From positions 124,001-188,000 of the forward strand of contig NZ_PXYI01000005.1 in NCBI RefSeq assembly GCF_003012735.1: a stretch of 64,000 nucleotides of DNA, read 5' to 3'. This document shows, piece by piece, positions 44,549-52,799 of this stretch (the stretch's first letter is position 1; every line of letters starts with the position of its first letter). A program made the translations under genes and the position numbers. This DNA is from Allosphingosinicella deserti (GTDB taxonomy: Bacteria > Pseudomonadota > Alphaproteobacteria > Sphingomonadales > Sphingomonadaceae). The notes below the pieces were generated by a model. The model saw nothing but the letters and a program-made list of their open reading frames with translations. It was not told the origin of the DNA and made no database searches.

Positions 44549-45709
44549 CTATCGGCCGGGGAAGATTCTACCCTCCGGAAAGCGGCGGGCCTCCTCAGAA
44601 CATGGCCATTCGCGTCTCAAAACGCGGCTTTGCCGGCTCGTGCCGTCCTCCTGCCGAACGGCGGCTCGATACGCGCCCGGCGCACATCCCTGAATCGACC
44701 GGAAGGCCCGGTTGAAGCTGGCGAGCGAGGCAAAGCCGCTGTCGAGCGCAACGCCAATGAGCTTGTCTTGTGAACGCCCCGGATCCTCCAGCAACCGGCA
44801 TGCTTCAGCGATGCGATGGTGGTTCAGGAAGATGCGGAAATGATCGTAGCCGAGGTCGTGAATGATCAAGGCGCGCACGGCGCGTTCCGGCGCACCCATG
44901 CGCTCGACAAAGCCTGCGAAATCAAGCTCGGGATCAAGGAAGATGCGGTCCGTCTCCATCAGCGTGGACAAGCGGCGATGCAGCCTGTCGTCAGGCTGTC
45001 GCCCGGACTGCAAAACCGGCTCTGCTGCCCGACGCTGCGCGTCCGCGACACCGAAGGTGAGGGCGTCGGGCTGAAAGGTCAGCAGCCTCCCGGCGAGCCA
45101 CAGGCCAAAGCCGAGCACCATTGCATTCTGGGTCATGGCGAAAGCCAGCGGGCGCCAGGCGAAGCCGAACAGCGCGTCGGCGCTCAGATCGATGAACAGC
45201 ATTCCGCCGAGCAGGATCGCGACCATGATCCGCGCATCGTGGCGCCACTGGACCAGATCGCCCCTACGTTCGGCGACGAGGCGCCAGACCATGTCGCCGA
45301 CGATCGCGAAACCCAGCGGGACCAGCAGGTGCGACAAACCCTTGCCGGCAAACACTTCGCCGGCGAGTCCGCGATCCAGGGCGGCGATGGCGGACCAGAG
45401 CAGGCCTATGCCGAGTTCCTTGCCACGCACCCTGAACCGGTTGTCGAAGCAGGAGAGGCAGAACCACCACAGGAAAATGACCGTGAACCCGCCGGTAATG
45501 TGGGCGAGATCGCCGGCGATCCCGCCAGGGCGCAGCGACGCCAGCGGTGTGTTGCCGACGACGAAGCCGGAGAGACACAGCGCGAGGAGCGGAAACAGAG
45601 ATGCAGGCAAGCCCATTCGCCGTCGATCGCGGAGAAGAAGCCACGCCAGCAGCAGGAGGGTCGCGACGGCTCCGGCCCGCACCATGGCATCGATTTGTGC
45701 GAGGTTCAT
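44549..45709 (-). CDS. Membrane-anchored AraC-type regulator
   Basis: This is a 386-residue protein. About residues 1-215 hold seven hydrophobic helices of unknown sensor type. Residues 255-350 hold an AraC-type DNA-binding domain (LDFAGFVERMGAPERAVRALI, GYDHFRIFLNHHRIAEACRLL, IGVALDSGFASLASFNRAFR). It is the first gene of an operon with the CPBP protease. Membrane-sensing AraC proteins of this layout are common in proteobacteria; ligand and targets are unknown. Confidence 0.88.
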   Translation of the reverse strand: MNLAQIDAMVRAGAVATLLLLAWLLLRDRRRMGLPASLFPLLALCLSGFVVGNTPLASLRPGGIAGDLAHITGGFTVIFLWWFCLSCFDNRFRVRGKELGIGLLWSAIAALDRGLAGEVFAGKGLSHLLVPLGFAIVGDMVWRLVAERRGDLVQWRHDARIMVAILLGGMLFIDLSADALFGFAWRPLAFAMTQNAMVLGFGLWLAGRLLTFQPDALTFGVADAQRRAAEPVLQSGRQPDDRLHRRLSTLMETDRIFLDPELDFAGFVERMGAPERAVRALIIHDLGYDHFRIFLNHHRIAEACRLLEDPGRSQDKLIGVALDSGFASLASFNRAFRSIQGCAPGAYRAAVRQEDGTSRQSRVLRREWPCSEEARRFPEGRIFPGR

Positions 45710-45869
45710 CCGACGAGCATCGGAGAGAGCGAAGGTGCAGGCGTTCGCCTGCGATGCGAGCGGCCGTGGCGGCGTTCGTGATCGTAGTGCCGGTCAGGCG
45801 AGGCGACATTGGCGGTCCGCACGGTGGCACCGTTCGGATCGGGGGCGCCGCGGAGGAGCGGTTTGTCGA

Positions 45870-46943
45870 TCAATGATCGGCCCCGCTCGGCAGGCGGTGG
45901 AGCCAGCGCACGACTGCGGCCGCGAGCGTCACCCGCTTGTCGGCGAAGGAATGGTCCGTCTGGAGTTCCACGGCGGTGACCGGGCTGCCGTTCTGGCGCC
46001 GGAGGGTGTCGGCGAAGGCCTTGTTCGGGTCGGCGCCGCCGAAGGTCGCGTAGACCGACAAAGTCGGGTGTGTCGCCAGCCTCGGCGCGAGCGCCCCGAG
46101 CGACCAAGTGCGTCCGCGGCGGGCGAGTTCGTCGACGAGGTCGGCGGCGGTGATCGGGCCGAGACTGTGGCCGATGTCGTCAAAGGCCCCGACCAGCTCG
46201 GCGCGGGCCGCGTCGGCGCCGGTGCGCAGCCGCTCGGCATCGCGGGCGATGTCCCAGGCGTCGAGGAGGATCAGACCGGCGAGCGGGACGGGGTCGCCGA
46301 CGAAGCCCGGACGGGGGCTACGGTCGCCGCGCGCGGCGTCGTTGGCGGCAGCCCAAGCGGCGGCGAATCCGCCCATCGAGTGGCCGGCGAGGACAAGGCG
46401 GGAGGGGTCGACGGCGTAGCGCCGAGCCGTTTCCGGCGCGCGCAGAAAGGCGAGCGCGACCTGCGCGTCCTCGAGCGCATTCTGGATCGAGAAAGTGCCT
46501 TCGCTGCCCCAGGCGCCGCGATAGGTGAAGGTGAGCACGTTCCAGCCGGCGCGGCGGACCGCCTGGGCGAGATCGAGATTGCGCTCGTTGCCGGGCAGGC
46601 CGTGGAGGAGGAGCATGGTCGGCTTGGGCCCGGCGCCGCTCGCCAGCAGGAAGAGCGCGTTCATCTCAGAACCGCGGGAGGCGATGACGAGCTGGCGATT
46701 GGCGGCGGGATGGGCGGCATCGCGCGGCGGATCGACGGTTGCGGCATCGAAATGGGGCGGCCGCGGTACGTTGGCGGTACCGCGCAGCGGCGGCGTGGCC
46801 GGGCCGCCGCCGGTCAGCAGCGGGGCGCCGCGCTCGAAATCGAGCACATAAGGCAAGGCCGGGATCGCGGAGCGCTGGGCGGGCGCGGCGCTGGTGAGGC
46901 CGGCCAGCATGACAATGGCGGCGATATTGCGGTTCTTCATCAT
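45870..46943 (-). CDS. Secreted alpha/beta hydrolase
   Basis: This 357-residue protein has a signal peptide (residues 1-22). It has the hydrolase motifs LLLHGLPGNERN, the nucleophile elbow GHSMGG with Ser189, Asp in FGGADPNK and a late His in TDHSF, so the Ser-Asp-His triad is complete. It resembles peptidase-S9-like or dienelactone-type hydrolases of the periplasm. The substrate is unknown. GGGGGGAAC precedes the first of two adjacent ATGs. Confidence 0.9.
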   Translation of the reverse strand: MMKNRNIAAIVMLAGLTSAAPAQRSAIPALPYVLDFERGAPLLTGGGPATPPLRGTANVPRPPHFDAATVDPPRDAAHPAANRQLVIASRGSEMNALFLLASGAGPKPTMLLLHGLPGNERNLDLAQAVRRAGWNVLTFTYRGAWGSEGTFSIQNALEDAQVALAFLRAPETARRYAVDPSRLVLAGHSMGGFAAAWAAANDAARGDRSPRPGFVGDPVPLAGLILLDAWDIARDAERLRTGADAARAELVGAFDDIGHSLGPITAADLVDELARRGRTWSLGALAPRLATHPTLSVYATFGGADPNKAFADTLRRQNGSPVTAVELQTDHSFADKRVTLAAAVVRWLHRLPSGADH

Positions 46944-47232
46944 GTTCCCCCCGGACGGCGCGCGCAGGGTAGCACGTCATGACGTCATGGCCAGAGCGTA
47001 GCGGTGACTGGCGCGGGCGATCCATATGCTCACCCCAATGGGCAGGGGGTGCCGCAACGGGACCATAGCGACCATGAGTGCCGCGGGCTTGGCGGTCGCT
47101 GACCTTGCCCCTGGTTCCGGGGTCGTGCGCGACGCTCCGGCCGTCGCATTGCTCACAGATCGGAAACCCGTCTCCCTTTCCGGCGCGATGCGTTACCATC
47201 GCCGCGCCCGGAAGAGGCGGAGAGGACAGGGA

Positions 47233-48237
47233 ATGAAGGCGTTTCAACACATGAAGGCACTTGCGGCGCTGCTGGCGCTGTGCGGGTTCGGGCAGGCCGC
47301 GGCGGCACCCGCCGACACGCCCGCGCCCTCGCAGTTCAGGCGCGGGGTCAACATCATCGGATACGATCCGATCTGGAAGGATCCGGCCAAGGCGCGGTTC
47401 CAGGAGAAGCATTTCGCGGAGATCCGGCGCGGCGGCTTCGATTTCGTCCGCGTCAACCTGTTCGCGTTCGAGCATATGGACGCGCGTAATCGTCTCGATC
47501 CGAAGTGGCTGGAGCGGCTCGACTGGGTGGTGCGCGAGGCCGGGGAGGCCGGGCTCGGCGTGATCCTGGACGAACATGATTTCGATGCCTGCGCCAAGGA
47601 TCTGCCGGCCTGCAAGGTGAAGCTTCCGGCTTTCTGGCGGCAGGTGGCGCCGCGCTACCGCCGGGCGCCGGCGAGCGTCGCCTTCGAATTGTTGAACGAG
47701 CCTTATGGTCCGCTCGATGCCGATACCTGGAACGCGATGTCGGCGGAGCTGCTCGGCATCGTCCGCGCGACCAACCCGACCCGCACGGTGATCATCGGCC
47801 CGACTCAGTGGAACAATTTCGGCCAGCTCAAGACGCTGAACCTGCCCGAGGCGGACCGCAACATCCTCGTCACCTTCCATTATTACGAGCCGTTCCGCTT
47901 CACCCATCAGGGGGCAAGCTGGGCCGGCGACATGAAGGACGTGAAGGGCGTTCAATGGAGCGAGGAGGGGCGGCTGCAGGCGCGGCGCGATTTCGCAACG
48001 GTCGCCGCCTGGGCGAAGGCGAACCGGCGGCCCGTGCTGCTCGGCGAGTTCGGCGCCTACGACATGTCCGGCACGCCGATCGACCAGCGAATCGCCTACA
48101 CCAGGGCGATCCGCGAGGAAGCGGAAGCGGCCGGAATCCCCTGGGCCTATTGGCAGTTCGATTCGAACTTCCTGGCGTGGGACATGAAGAAGGATGGCTG
48201 GGTCGAGCCGATCCGCGCGGCGCTCATCGGGGAATAA
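47233..48237 (+). CDS. Secreted GH5-type glycoside hydrolase (cellulase family)
   Basis: This is a 334-residue protein with a Sec signal peptide (residues 1-25). The (beta/alpha)8 barrel carries the acid/base Glu156 in ELLNEPYG and the nucleophile Glu272 in LLGEFGAYD. Family His/Tyr residues are present in TFHYYEPF. This is the GH5 endoglucanase/mannanase pattern. It lies upstream of scpA, where nagZ is found in many alphaproteobacteria, but a 350-base gap separates them. AGGACAGGGA precedes the ATG. Confidence 0.92.
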   Translation: MKAFQHMKALAALLALCGFGQAAAAPADTPAPSQFRRGVNIIGYDPIWKDPAKARFQEKHFAEIRRGGFDFVRVNLFAFEHMDARNRLDPKWLERLDWVVREAGEAGLGVILDEHDFDACAKDLPACKVKLPAFWRQVAPRYRRAPASVAFELLNEPYGPLDADTWNAMSAELLGIVRATNPTRTVIIGPTQWNNFGQLKTLNLPEADRNILVTFHYYEPFRFTHQGASWAGDMKDVKGVQWSEEGRLQARRDFATVAAWAKANRRPVLLGEFGAYDMSGTPIDQRIAYTRAIREEAEAAGIPWAYWQFDSNFLAWDMKKDGWVEPIRAALIGE

Positions 48238-48324
48238 CCATGCCATCAAAGTGGTACTTTGATGAGGACACGGAAGTGGCGTGGGAAACGCGGTTCGGCA
48301 GGGCCGTTCGACAGCCGCTTGTTC

Positions 48325-48545
48325 CCCTCCGTTCCAGGGAGGGGCCAGGGGGGGTGCGCGGCGCAGCCGCGCCTCTGGCGGCGGCGTGGTGAGGCGTTCC
48401 TGACCCCATCGAGGGCCAGGAACGCACCCACCCCCAGGGCCCTCCCTGGGAGGAGGGGAGTGATTGCGGGTGCATCCCGGCACCGCCGGTGCTGACTCCG
48501 ACTCCCCCTCTTTCCGACCTCTCCCCTGAAGGGGAGAGACGCTGA
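48325..48545. repeat. Cluster of C/G-rich hairpins between GH5 gene and scpA
   Basis: A perfect CTCTCCCC / GGGGAGAG hairpin (48519-48538, loop TGAA) follows two imperfect CCCTCC / GGAGGG stems around 48327 and 48440. The block has no coding frame. It probably acts as a terminator or is a member of a dispersed sphingomonad intergenic repeat. Confidence 0.6.
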
Positions 48546-48593
48546 GGGGGCGAGGGCGTGCGCATATCCGCAAGCCCTGCTACGCTCCGTCCG

Positions 48594-49358
48594 ATGAACG
48601 AGACCGACTCCCTGTTCGAGGACACGCCGCAGATCGGGTCGGCGGATCGGTTGACGCTCGATCTCGACGGGTGGGAGGGGCCGCTCGATCTGCTGCTTAC
48701 CCTGGCCCGGTCGCAGAAGGTGGATCTTGCCAAGATCTCGATCCTCGCGCTGGTCGAGCAATATCTGGCGTTCATCGCCGACGCCAAGAAGTTGAAGCTG
48801 GAGATCGCCGCCGATTATCTGGTGATGGCGGCGTGGCTCGCCTACCTCAAATCATGCCTGCTGCTGCCAAAGGATCCAGAGCAGGATCCGTCGCCGGAGG
48901 AGCTGGCGATGCGGCTCCAGCTGCGGCTGCAACGGTTGAGCGCGATGCGCGAGGCCGGGGCGCGGCTGATGGCGCGGGATCGGCTCGGCCGCGACGTGTT
49001 CCTGCGCGGCGCGCCCGAAGGGCTGCGGGTGATCAGGAAGGCGCAGTGGCAGGTCGATCTCTACGATCTGATCTCCGCCTATGGCGCGATGCGGGCGCGC
49101 AACGTGCCGGCGGTCCATGTCGTCGGGCGGCGGCCGGTGATGACCCTGGACGAGGCGCTGACGCGAGTCGAGCGAATGCTCGGCATTAACGTCGAGTGGA
49201 CGCGGCTCGAGGCGTTCCTGCCGGAGACGCAGGATGGCGAATATCGCAAATCGGCGCTCGCCTCGTCCTTCGTCGCGGCGCTCGAGCTCGCCAAGCGCGG
49301 CAAGCTCGAGATCGAGCAGCAGGATGCGTTCGCGCCGCTTTACGTGCGCTCCGCATGA
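48594..49358 (+). CDS. scpA: Segregation and condensation protein A
   Basis: This is a 254-residue kleisin of the SMC-ScpAB condensin. It has the N-terminal GWEGPLDLLLTLARSQKVDL, the central ISILALVEQYLAFI and YLVMAAWLAYLKS, and a C-terminal winged helix (GEYRKSALASSFVAALELAKRGKL). It bridges SMC heads in chromosome compaction. It overlaps scpB by four bases. An extension to 48558 would place the start within the upstream gap and lacks a binding site. Confidence 0.96.
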   Translation: MNETDSLFEDTPQIGSADRLTLDLDGWEGPLDLLLTLARSQKVDLAKISILALVEQYLAFIADAKKLKLEIAADYLVMAAWLAYLKSCLLLPKDPEQDPSPEELAMRLQLRLQRLSAMREAGARLMARDRLGRDVFLRGAPEGLRVIRKAQWQVDLYDLISAYGAMRARNVPAVHVVGRRPVMTLDEALTRVERMLGINVEWTRLEAFLPETQDGEYRKSALASSFVAALELAKRGKLEIEQQDAFAPLYVRSA

Positions 49359-49984
49359 GCAGCGGCGGCTCGAGCGCAGGCGACCATGGTGGAAGCAGGG
49401 GGCTGTTCGCCGAACTGCCCGACGATCTGCGCGCCATCGAAGCCGTGCTGTTCGCGGCCGCCGAGCCGATGAGTGTCGACGATATCTCGGAGCATGTCGG
49501 CGCCGGGATCGACGTCAAGGCAGCGCTCGCGGTGCTGGAAGCGCATTATGCCGGTCGCGGCATCAATCTCGTCGCACGCGCGAAGCGCTGGCATTTCCAG
49601 ACCGCCGCCGACATGGCCCATCTTCTCCGGCGCGAGCGTGACGAAAGCCGCAAGCTCTCCCGCGCCGCCGTCGAGACCCTTGCGATCATCGCCTATCACG
49701 AGCCGGTCAGCCGCGCCGAGATCGAGGCGATCCGCGGAGTCCAGATCTCCAAGGGGACATTGGACGTGCTGATGGAGGCGGGCTGGGTGCGTCCTGCCGG
49801 ACGCCGCGAGGTGCCGGGTCGGCCGCTGACCTACGCCACCACCGCCGACTTCCTCGCCCATTTCGGCCTGGAGAGCCGCCGCGATCTGCCCGGAATCGAC
49901 GATCTGAGGGCTGCCGGCTTGCTCGACCCGATCGACGCGGCGATGGAGCAACTGGTGCTGGAGACCGGGCCGGAAGGCGATTGA
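49355..49984 (+). CDS. scpB: Segregation and condensation protein B
   Basis: This is a 209-residue partner of ScpA. Two winged-helix domains include AIEAVLFAAAEPMSVDDI and LSRAAVETLAIIAYHEPVSR plus IEAIRGVQISKGTLDVLMEAGWV. The final GRPLTYATTADFLAHFGL is highly typical. The start overlaps the scpA stop (ATGA). The genes downstream are tatABC after a repeat-rich gap of about 300 bases. Confidence 0.96.
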   Translation: MSSGGSSAGDHGGSRGLFAELPDDLRAIEAVLFAAAEPMSVDDISEHVGAGIDVKAALAVLEAHYAGRGINLVARAKRWHFQTAADMAHLLRRERDESRKLSRAAVETLAIIAYHEPVSRAEIEAIRGVQISKGTLDVLMEAGWVRPAGRREVPGRPLTYATTADFLAHFGLESRRDLPGIDDLRAAGLLDPIDAAMEQLVLETGPEGD

Positions 49985-50087
49985 CGCCGCGCCCCCTCCG
50001 CCCCCGCGCACGAGCGCCGCTCGGCGCGAAACGCTTTGCGCTGCGGCGAACAGGGGCTACAGGCGGGGCGCGGGTGGACCGGCGTCA

Positions 50088-50220
50088 GGGCCTGATCATC
50101 TTGGGTAGGAGCGCTTAGCTCCAAGACGAGGTGTCGATCAGGCTCGAAACCAGTGTCGAGAGCATGATTCGCGTATGAGGCTGATCCAGCCTGACACGAT
50201 CATGCTCCGGGTCCGTCGGA
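50088..50220. repeat. Two REP-like palindromes upstream of tatA
   Basis: The first (about 50088-50148) has GGGCCTGATCATCTT...GATCAGGCTC arms and a GGAGCGCTTAGCTCC core. It matches the element after lepA read in reverse. The second (about 50157-50215) has GAGCATGAT...ATCATGCTC arms and an inner AGGCTG / CAGCCT stem. Confidence 0.75.
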
Positions 50221-50293
50221 GGCAGGGAAGATGGACCGTTGAGCCGGGCCGCTTCGATCCCTATCTTGAATGCACGGTTTTCGGAGACGTCCC

Positions 50294-50557
50294 ATGGGTG
50301 GTTTGAGCATCTGGCATTGGCTGATCGTCGGGATCATCATCCTGCTGCTGTTCGGCAAGGGCCGCTTCTCCGACATGATGGGCGACGTCGCCAAGGGGCT
50401 GAAGAGCTTCAAGAAGGGCATGTCGGAGGATGACGACGCGGCCCGGACGCCGCCGCCCGCCGCCGGCCCGCCGCCGCGGCTTCGCGACGACACGCTGGAA
50501 GTGCCCGCCGATCGCACCCGCGACCTGGACGGCACTTCGACCCGCCGCGAGCCCTGA
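50294..50557 (+). CDS. tatA: Sec-independent translocase component TatA
   Basis: This is an 87-residue protein. Residues 3-21 form the single membrane helix with a short N-terminal tail, followed by the [20 protein letters not shown] amphipathic helix and a Pro-rich acidic tail. TatA oligomers form the pore for folded twin-arginine proteins. The ATG with GGAGACGTCC upstream was chosen; a start eight codons earlier is possible but untypical. It is the first of three tat genes. Confidence 0.95.
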   Translation: MGGLSIWHWLIVGIIILLLFGKGRFSDMMGDVAKGLKSFKKGMSEDDDAARTPPPAAGPPPRLRDDTLEVPADRTRDLDGTSTRREP

Positions 50558-50575
50558 TCTCAAAGCCGGCGCGGC

Positions 50576-51151
50576 ATGTTCGATATCGGCTATTCGGAGC
50601 TGCTGGTCGTTGCGATCGTAGCTCTGATCGTGATCGGCCCCAAGGATCTGCCGCGGGTGATGCGCACCGTCGGCCAGTGGGTCGGCCGCGCGCGCGGCAT
50701 GGCGCGCCATTTCCGCTCCGGAATCGACACGATGATCCGCGAGTCCGAGCTCGAGGAAATGGAGAAGAAGTGGCGCGAGGAAAATGAGCGGATCATGCGC
50801 GAGCATCCGCTCGGCACCAGCTGGGACGATCCGCCCGCGCTTCCCGCACCGCCGCCGAGCACCGCTCCGGCCGCGGCGTGGGTTCCGGATGAAGGCGACG
50901 ACCAGGGCGAGCGTGGGGTGACCGCGTCCGATGCGGCCGATGTCGCTCCGGTCGCTTCCGATCCTCTCGCTGAGATGCTGCCGAGCGTGCCGGTGCCGGC
51001 GCCAACGCCCGCGACCCCGTCGCTCACCAAGGACGCTGCCGCCACGGCGGAGCCGCCCCGGCCCGAGGCCGGCCAATATAGCTTCCTGCCGGATCCGTCG
51101 CCGCGGAGCGACGGTCCGCAGGATGGCAACGCGCGGCGGGAATTGCCGTGA
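50576..51151 (+). CDS. tatB: Sec-independent translocase component TatB
   Basis: This is a 191-residue protein with the TatB start MFDIGYSELLVVAIVALIVI, the GPKDLPRVMRTVGQWVGRAR hinge and helix, then a charged helix and a long Ala/Pro-rich tail. TatB with TatC forms the receptor for twin-arginine signals. Nineteen bases separate it from tatA, and its stop overlaps tatC. Confidence 0.96.
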   Translation: MFDIGYSELLVVAIVALIVIGPKDLPRVMRTVGQWVGRARGMARHFRSGIDTMIRESELEEMEKKWREENERIMREHPLGTSWDDPPALPAPPPSTAPAAAWVPDEGDDQGERGVTASDAADVAPVASDPLAEMLPSVPVPAPTPATPSLTKDAAATAEPPRPEAGQYSFLPDPSPRSDGPQDGNARRELP

Positions 51152-51951
51152 TCCGCGACATCGACAACAGCCGCGCGCCGCTGATGGAGCATCTGATCGA
51201 GCTGCGGCGCCGCCTGATCTGGTCGTTCGCTGCGCTCGGCGTCGCGTTCGCGGGCTGCTTCTACTTCGCCGACAAGATCCTCTCGTTTCTCGCTCAGCCG
51301 CTGGTCAAGGCGTTCGGCGCCGGACAGGGCAAGCTCATCTACACCAAGCTGTACGAGGCCTTCTTCACGGAAGTCCGCGTCGCCCTGTTCGCCGCCTTCT
51401 TCATCGCTTTCCCGATCATCGCGATGCAGATCTGGCTGTTCGTGGCGCCGGGTCTCTACGCCAAGGAAAAGAGGGCGTTCCTGCCCTTCCTGGTCGCCAC
51501 GCCGATCCTGTTTCTCGCGGGCGGTGCGCTCGCTTATTATGTGGTGATGCCGACGGCATTCCGCTTCTTCCTGAAATATCAGGGGAATCTCGGCGGGATC
51601 GAGCAGGAGGCGCTGCCTGCGATCGGCGAATATCTTTCGATGGTGATGCAGTTCATCTTCGCCTTCGGAGTCGCCTTCCTGCTGCCGATCCTGCTGATGC
51701 TGCTGGAGCGCGCCGGCATCGTCACCCGCACCCAGCTGGTCGAGGGCCGCCGCTACGCCATCCTCATCGCCTTCGTCATCGCCGCCGTGGCGACGCCGCC
51801 GGACGTCGTCTCCCAGTTCATGCTCGCGATTCCACTGTGGCTGCTCTACGAAGCCTCGCTGATCGCGATCTGGTTCACCGAACGCCGCCGCGCGAAAGAC
51901 GCAGGCTCGGCCGTCGAGGCGCAGACGACGGAAACGGGGACTCAGGCTTAG
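51148..51951 (+). CDS. tatC: Sec-independent translocase component TatC
   Basis: This is a 267-residue inner membrane protein with six helices. The conserved N-terminal LMEHLIELRRRLIWS recognises the twin-arginine motif. Family segments YTKLYEAFFTEVRVALF, PGLYAKEKRAFLPFL and ATPPDVVSQFMLAIPLW are all present. It starts at a GTG overlapping the tatB stop. Further Tat substrates were seen only as Tat-like leaders elsewhere in the window. Confidence 0.96.
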   Translation: MIRDIDNSRAPLMEHLIELRRRLIWSFAALGVAFAGCFYFADKILSFLAQPLVKAFGAGQGKLIYTKLYEAFFTEVRVALFAAFFIAFPIIAMQIWLFVAPGLYAKEKRAFLPFLVATPILFLAGGALAYYVVMPTAFRFFLKYQGNLGGIEQEALPAIGEYLSMVMQFIFAFGVAFLLPILLMLLERAGIVTRTQLVEGRRYAILIAFVIAAVATPPDVVSQFMLAIPLWLLYEASLIAIWFTERRRAKDAGSAVEAQTTETGTQA

Positions 51952-52090
51952 CCCGGTCCCGCGCTCCCAAATTCAAAGCCTTGTTGTCGCGATATCACGG
52001 CCGGAACGGCCCCACCCCTCGTTCGTCGAACTGATCCCGAGCATGATCCTGTGCTATCCTCCCTGTCAGCCGCGAGGCTGATGGGACGGG

Positions 52091-52135
52091 GATGATCAGC
52101 CCCGCCATGCCCGCGGCATGGCGGGCCTGATCATC
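52091..52135. terminator. Long bipartite hairpin between convergent tatC and lipoprotein genes
   Basis: The inner stem is a perfect 11 bp, CCCGCCATGCC (52101-52111) with GGCATGGCGGG (52115-52125). An outer 9-bp stem GATGATCAG / CTGATCATC follows, with one C-C mismatch between the two stems. The position between convergent genes suits a bidirectional terminator. The TGATCA arms link it to the REP-like family. Confidence 0.75.
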
Positions 52136-52200
52136 GAAGCTGGTGAAGAGGCTCACGGAGGTGTCACCGGCACCGACGCAGGGTGAACGGGTGCCGGCGC

Positions 52201-52551
52201 TTATTGCAGGCGCACCTTCACGACGTTGCCGCGGTCGCTGGTAATGGCGCGGGTTTCGCCGCGGCGGAGGGGCGTGGCGTAGGGCCAGCATTCGCGGAAA
52301 TTGCCGGCCCAGGTGAAGCAAAGCCGCTGTTTCTCCATCGCCCATCGGCCGGAGACGTCGCGGCCTCCGAAGCTGGCACGGACTCCGCCGCCGCCGTCGA
52401 AACTCAGGGTCGAGACCTGGCCGTTGGCGGCGGTGACCTGCATCGTCCGCCCGGCGACGGACGCGGCGCTCTGCGGCCGATCGCCGCCGCCGCCCGCGCA
52501 GCCGGCGAGCCCGATGGTGAGGCCGAGGCCGAGCGCAATGATCCTGTTCAC
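52201..52551 (-). CDS. Small lipoprotein of unknown function
   Basis: This is a 116-residue lipoprotein. The signal peptide IIALGLGLTIGLAGC contains a perfect LAGC lipobox. The mature part begins with a Gly-rich linker and has strands TMQVTAANGQVSTLSF, GGRDVSGRWAMEKQRLCF and ECWPYATPLRRGE. The pattern of a disulfide-linked beta sandwich is plausible, but no family is recognised. The GTG start has AGGAGG at good distance; longer frames were rejected. Confidence 0.8.
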   Translation of the reverse strand: MNRIIALGLGLTIGLAGCAGGGGDRPQSAASVAGRTMQVTAANGQVSTLSFDGGGGVRASFGGRDVSGRWAMEKQRLCFTWAGNFRECWPYATPLRRGETRAITSDRGNVVKVRLQ

Positions 52552-52799
52552 GTGCGAGTTCCTCCTGTCGTACCGAACGCGAAGCGAGCCGCGCAGTTCA
52601 CCGACCGTTTGCGGCGCGTTCGCGAGAGCATTGCCACAGGATTGGCGGCGCTGTCGCCCAAATCGGCGTTCCAGGCCCATCCTCCCGTGCGTGCCGTCGC
52701 ATTCCTGCGGCGTACGCAATCTCCCCTACCGCGTTCCCACGGCATGTTAAACCCGGTGGGACATCAGGGATCAGGATTGGGCCTGCCGCAGGGGAAGCG

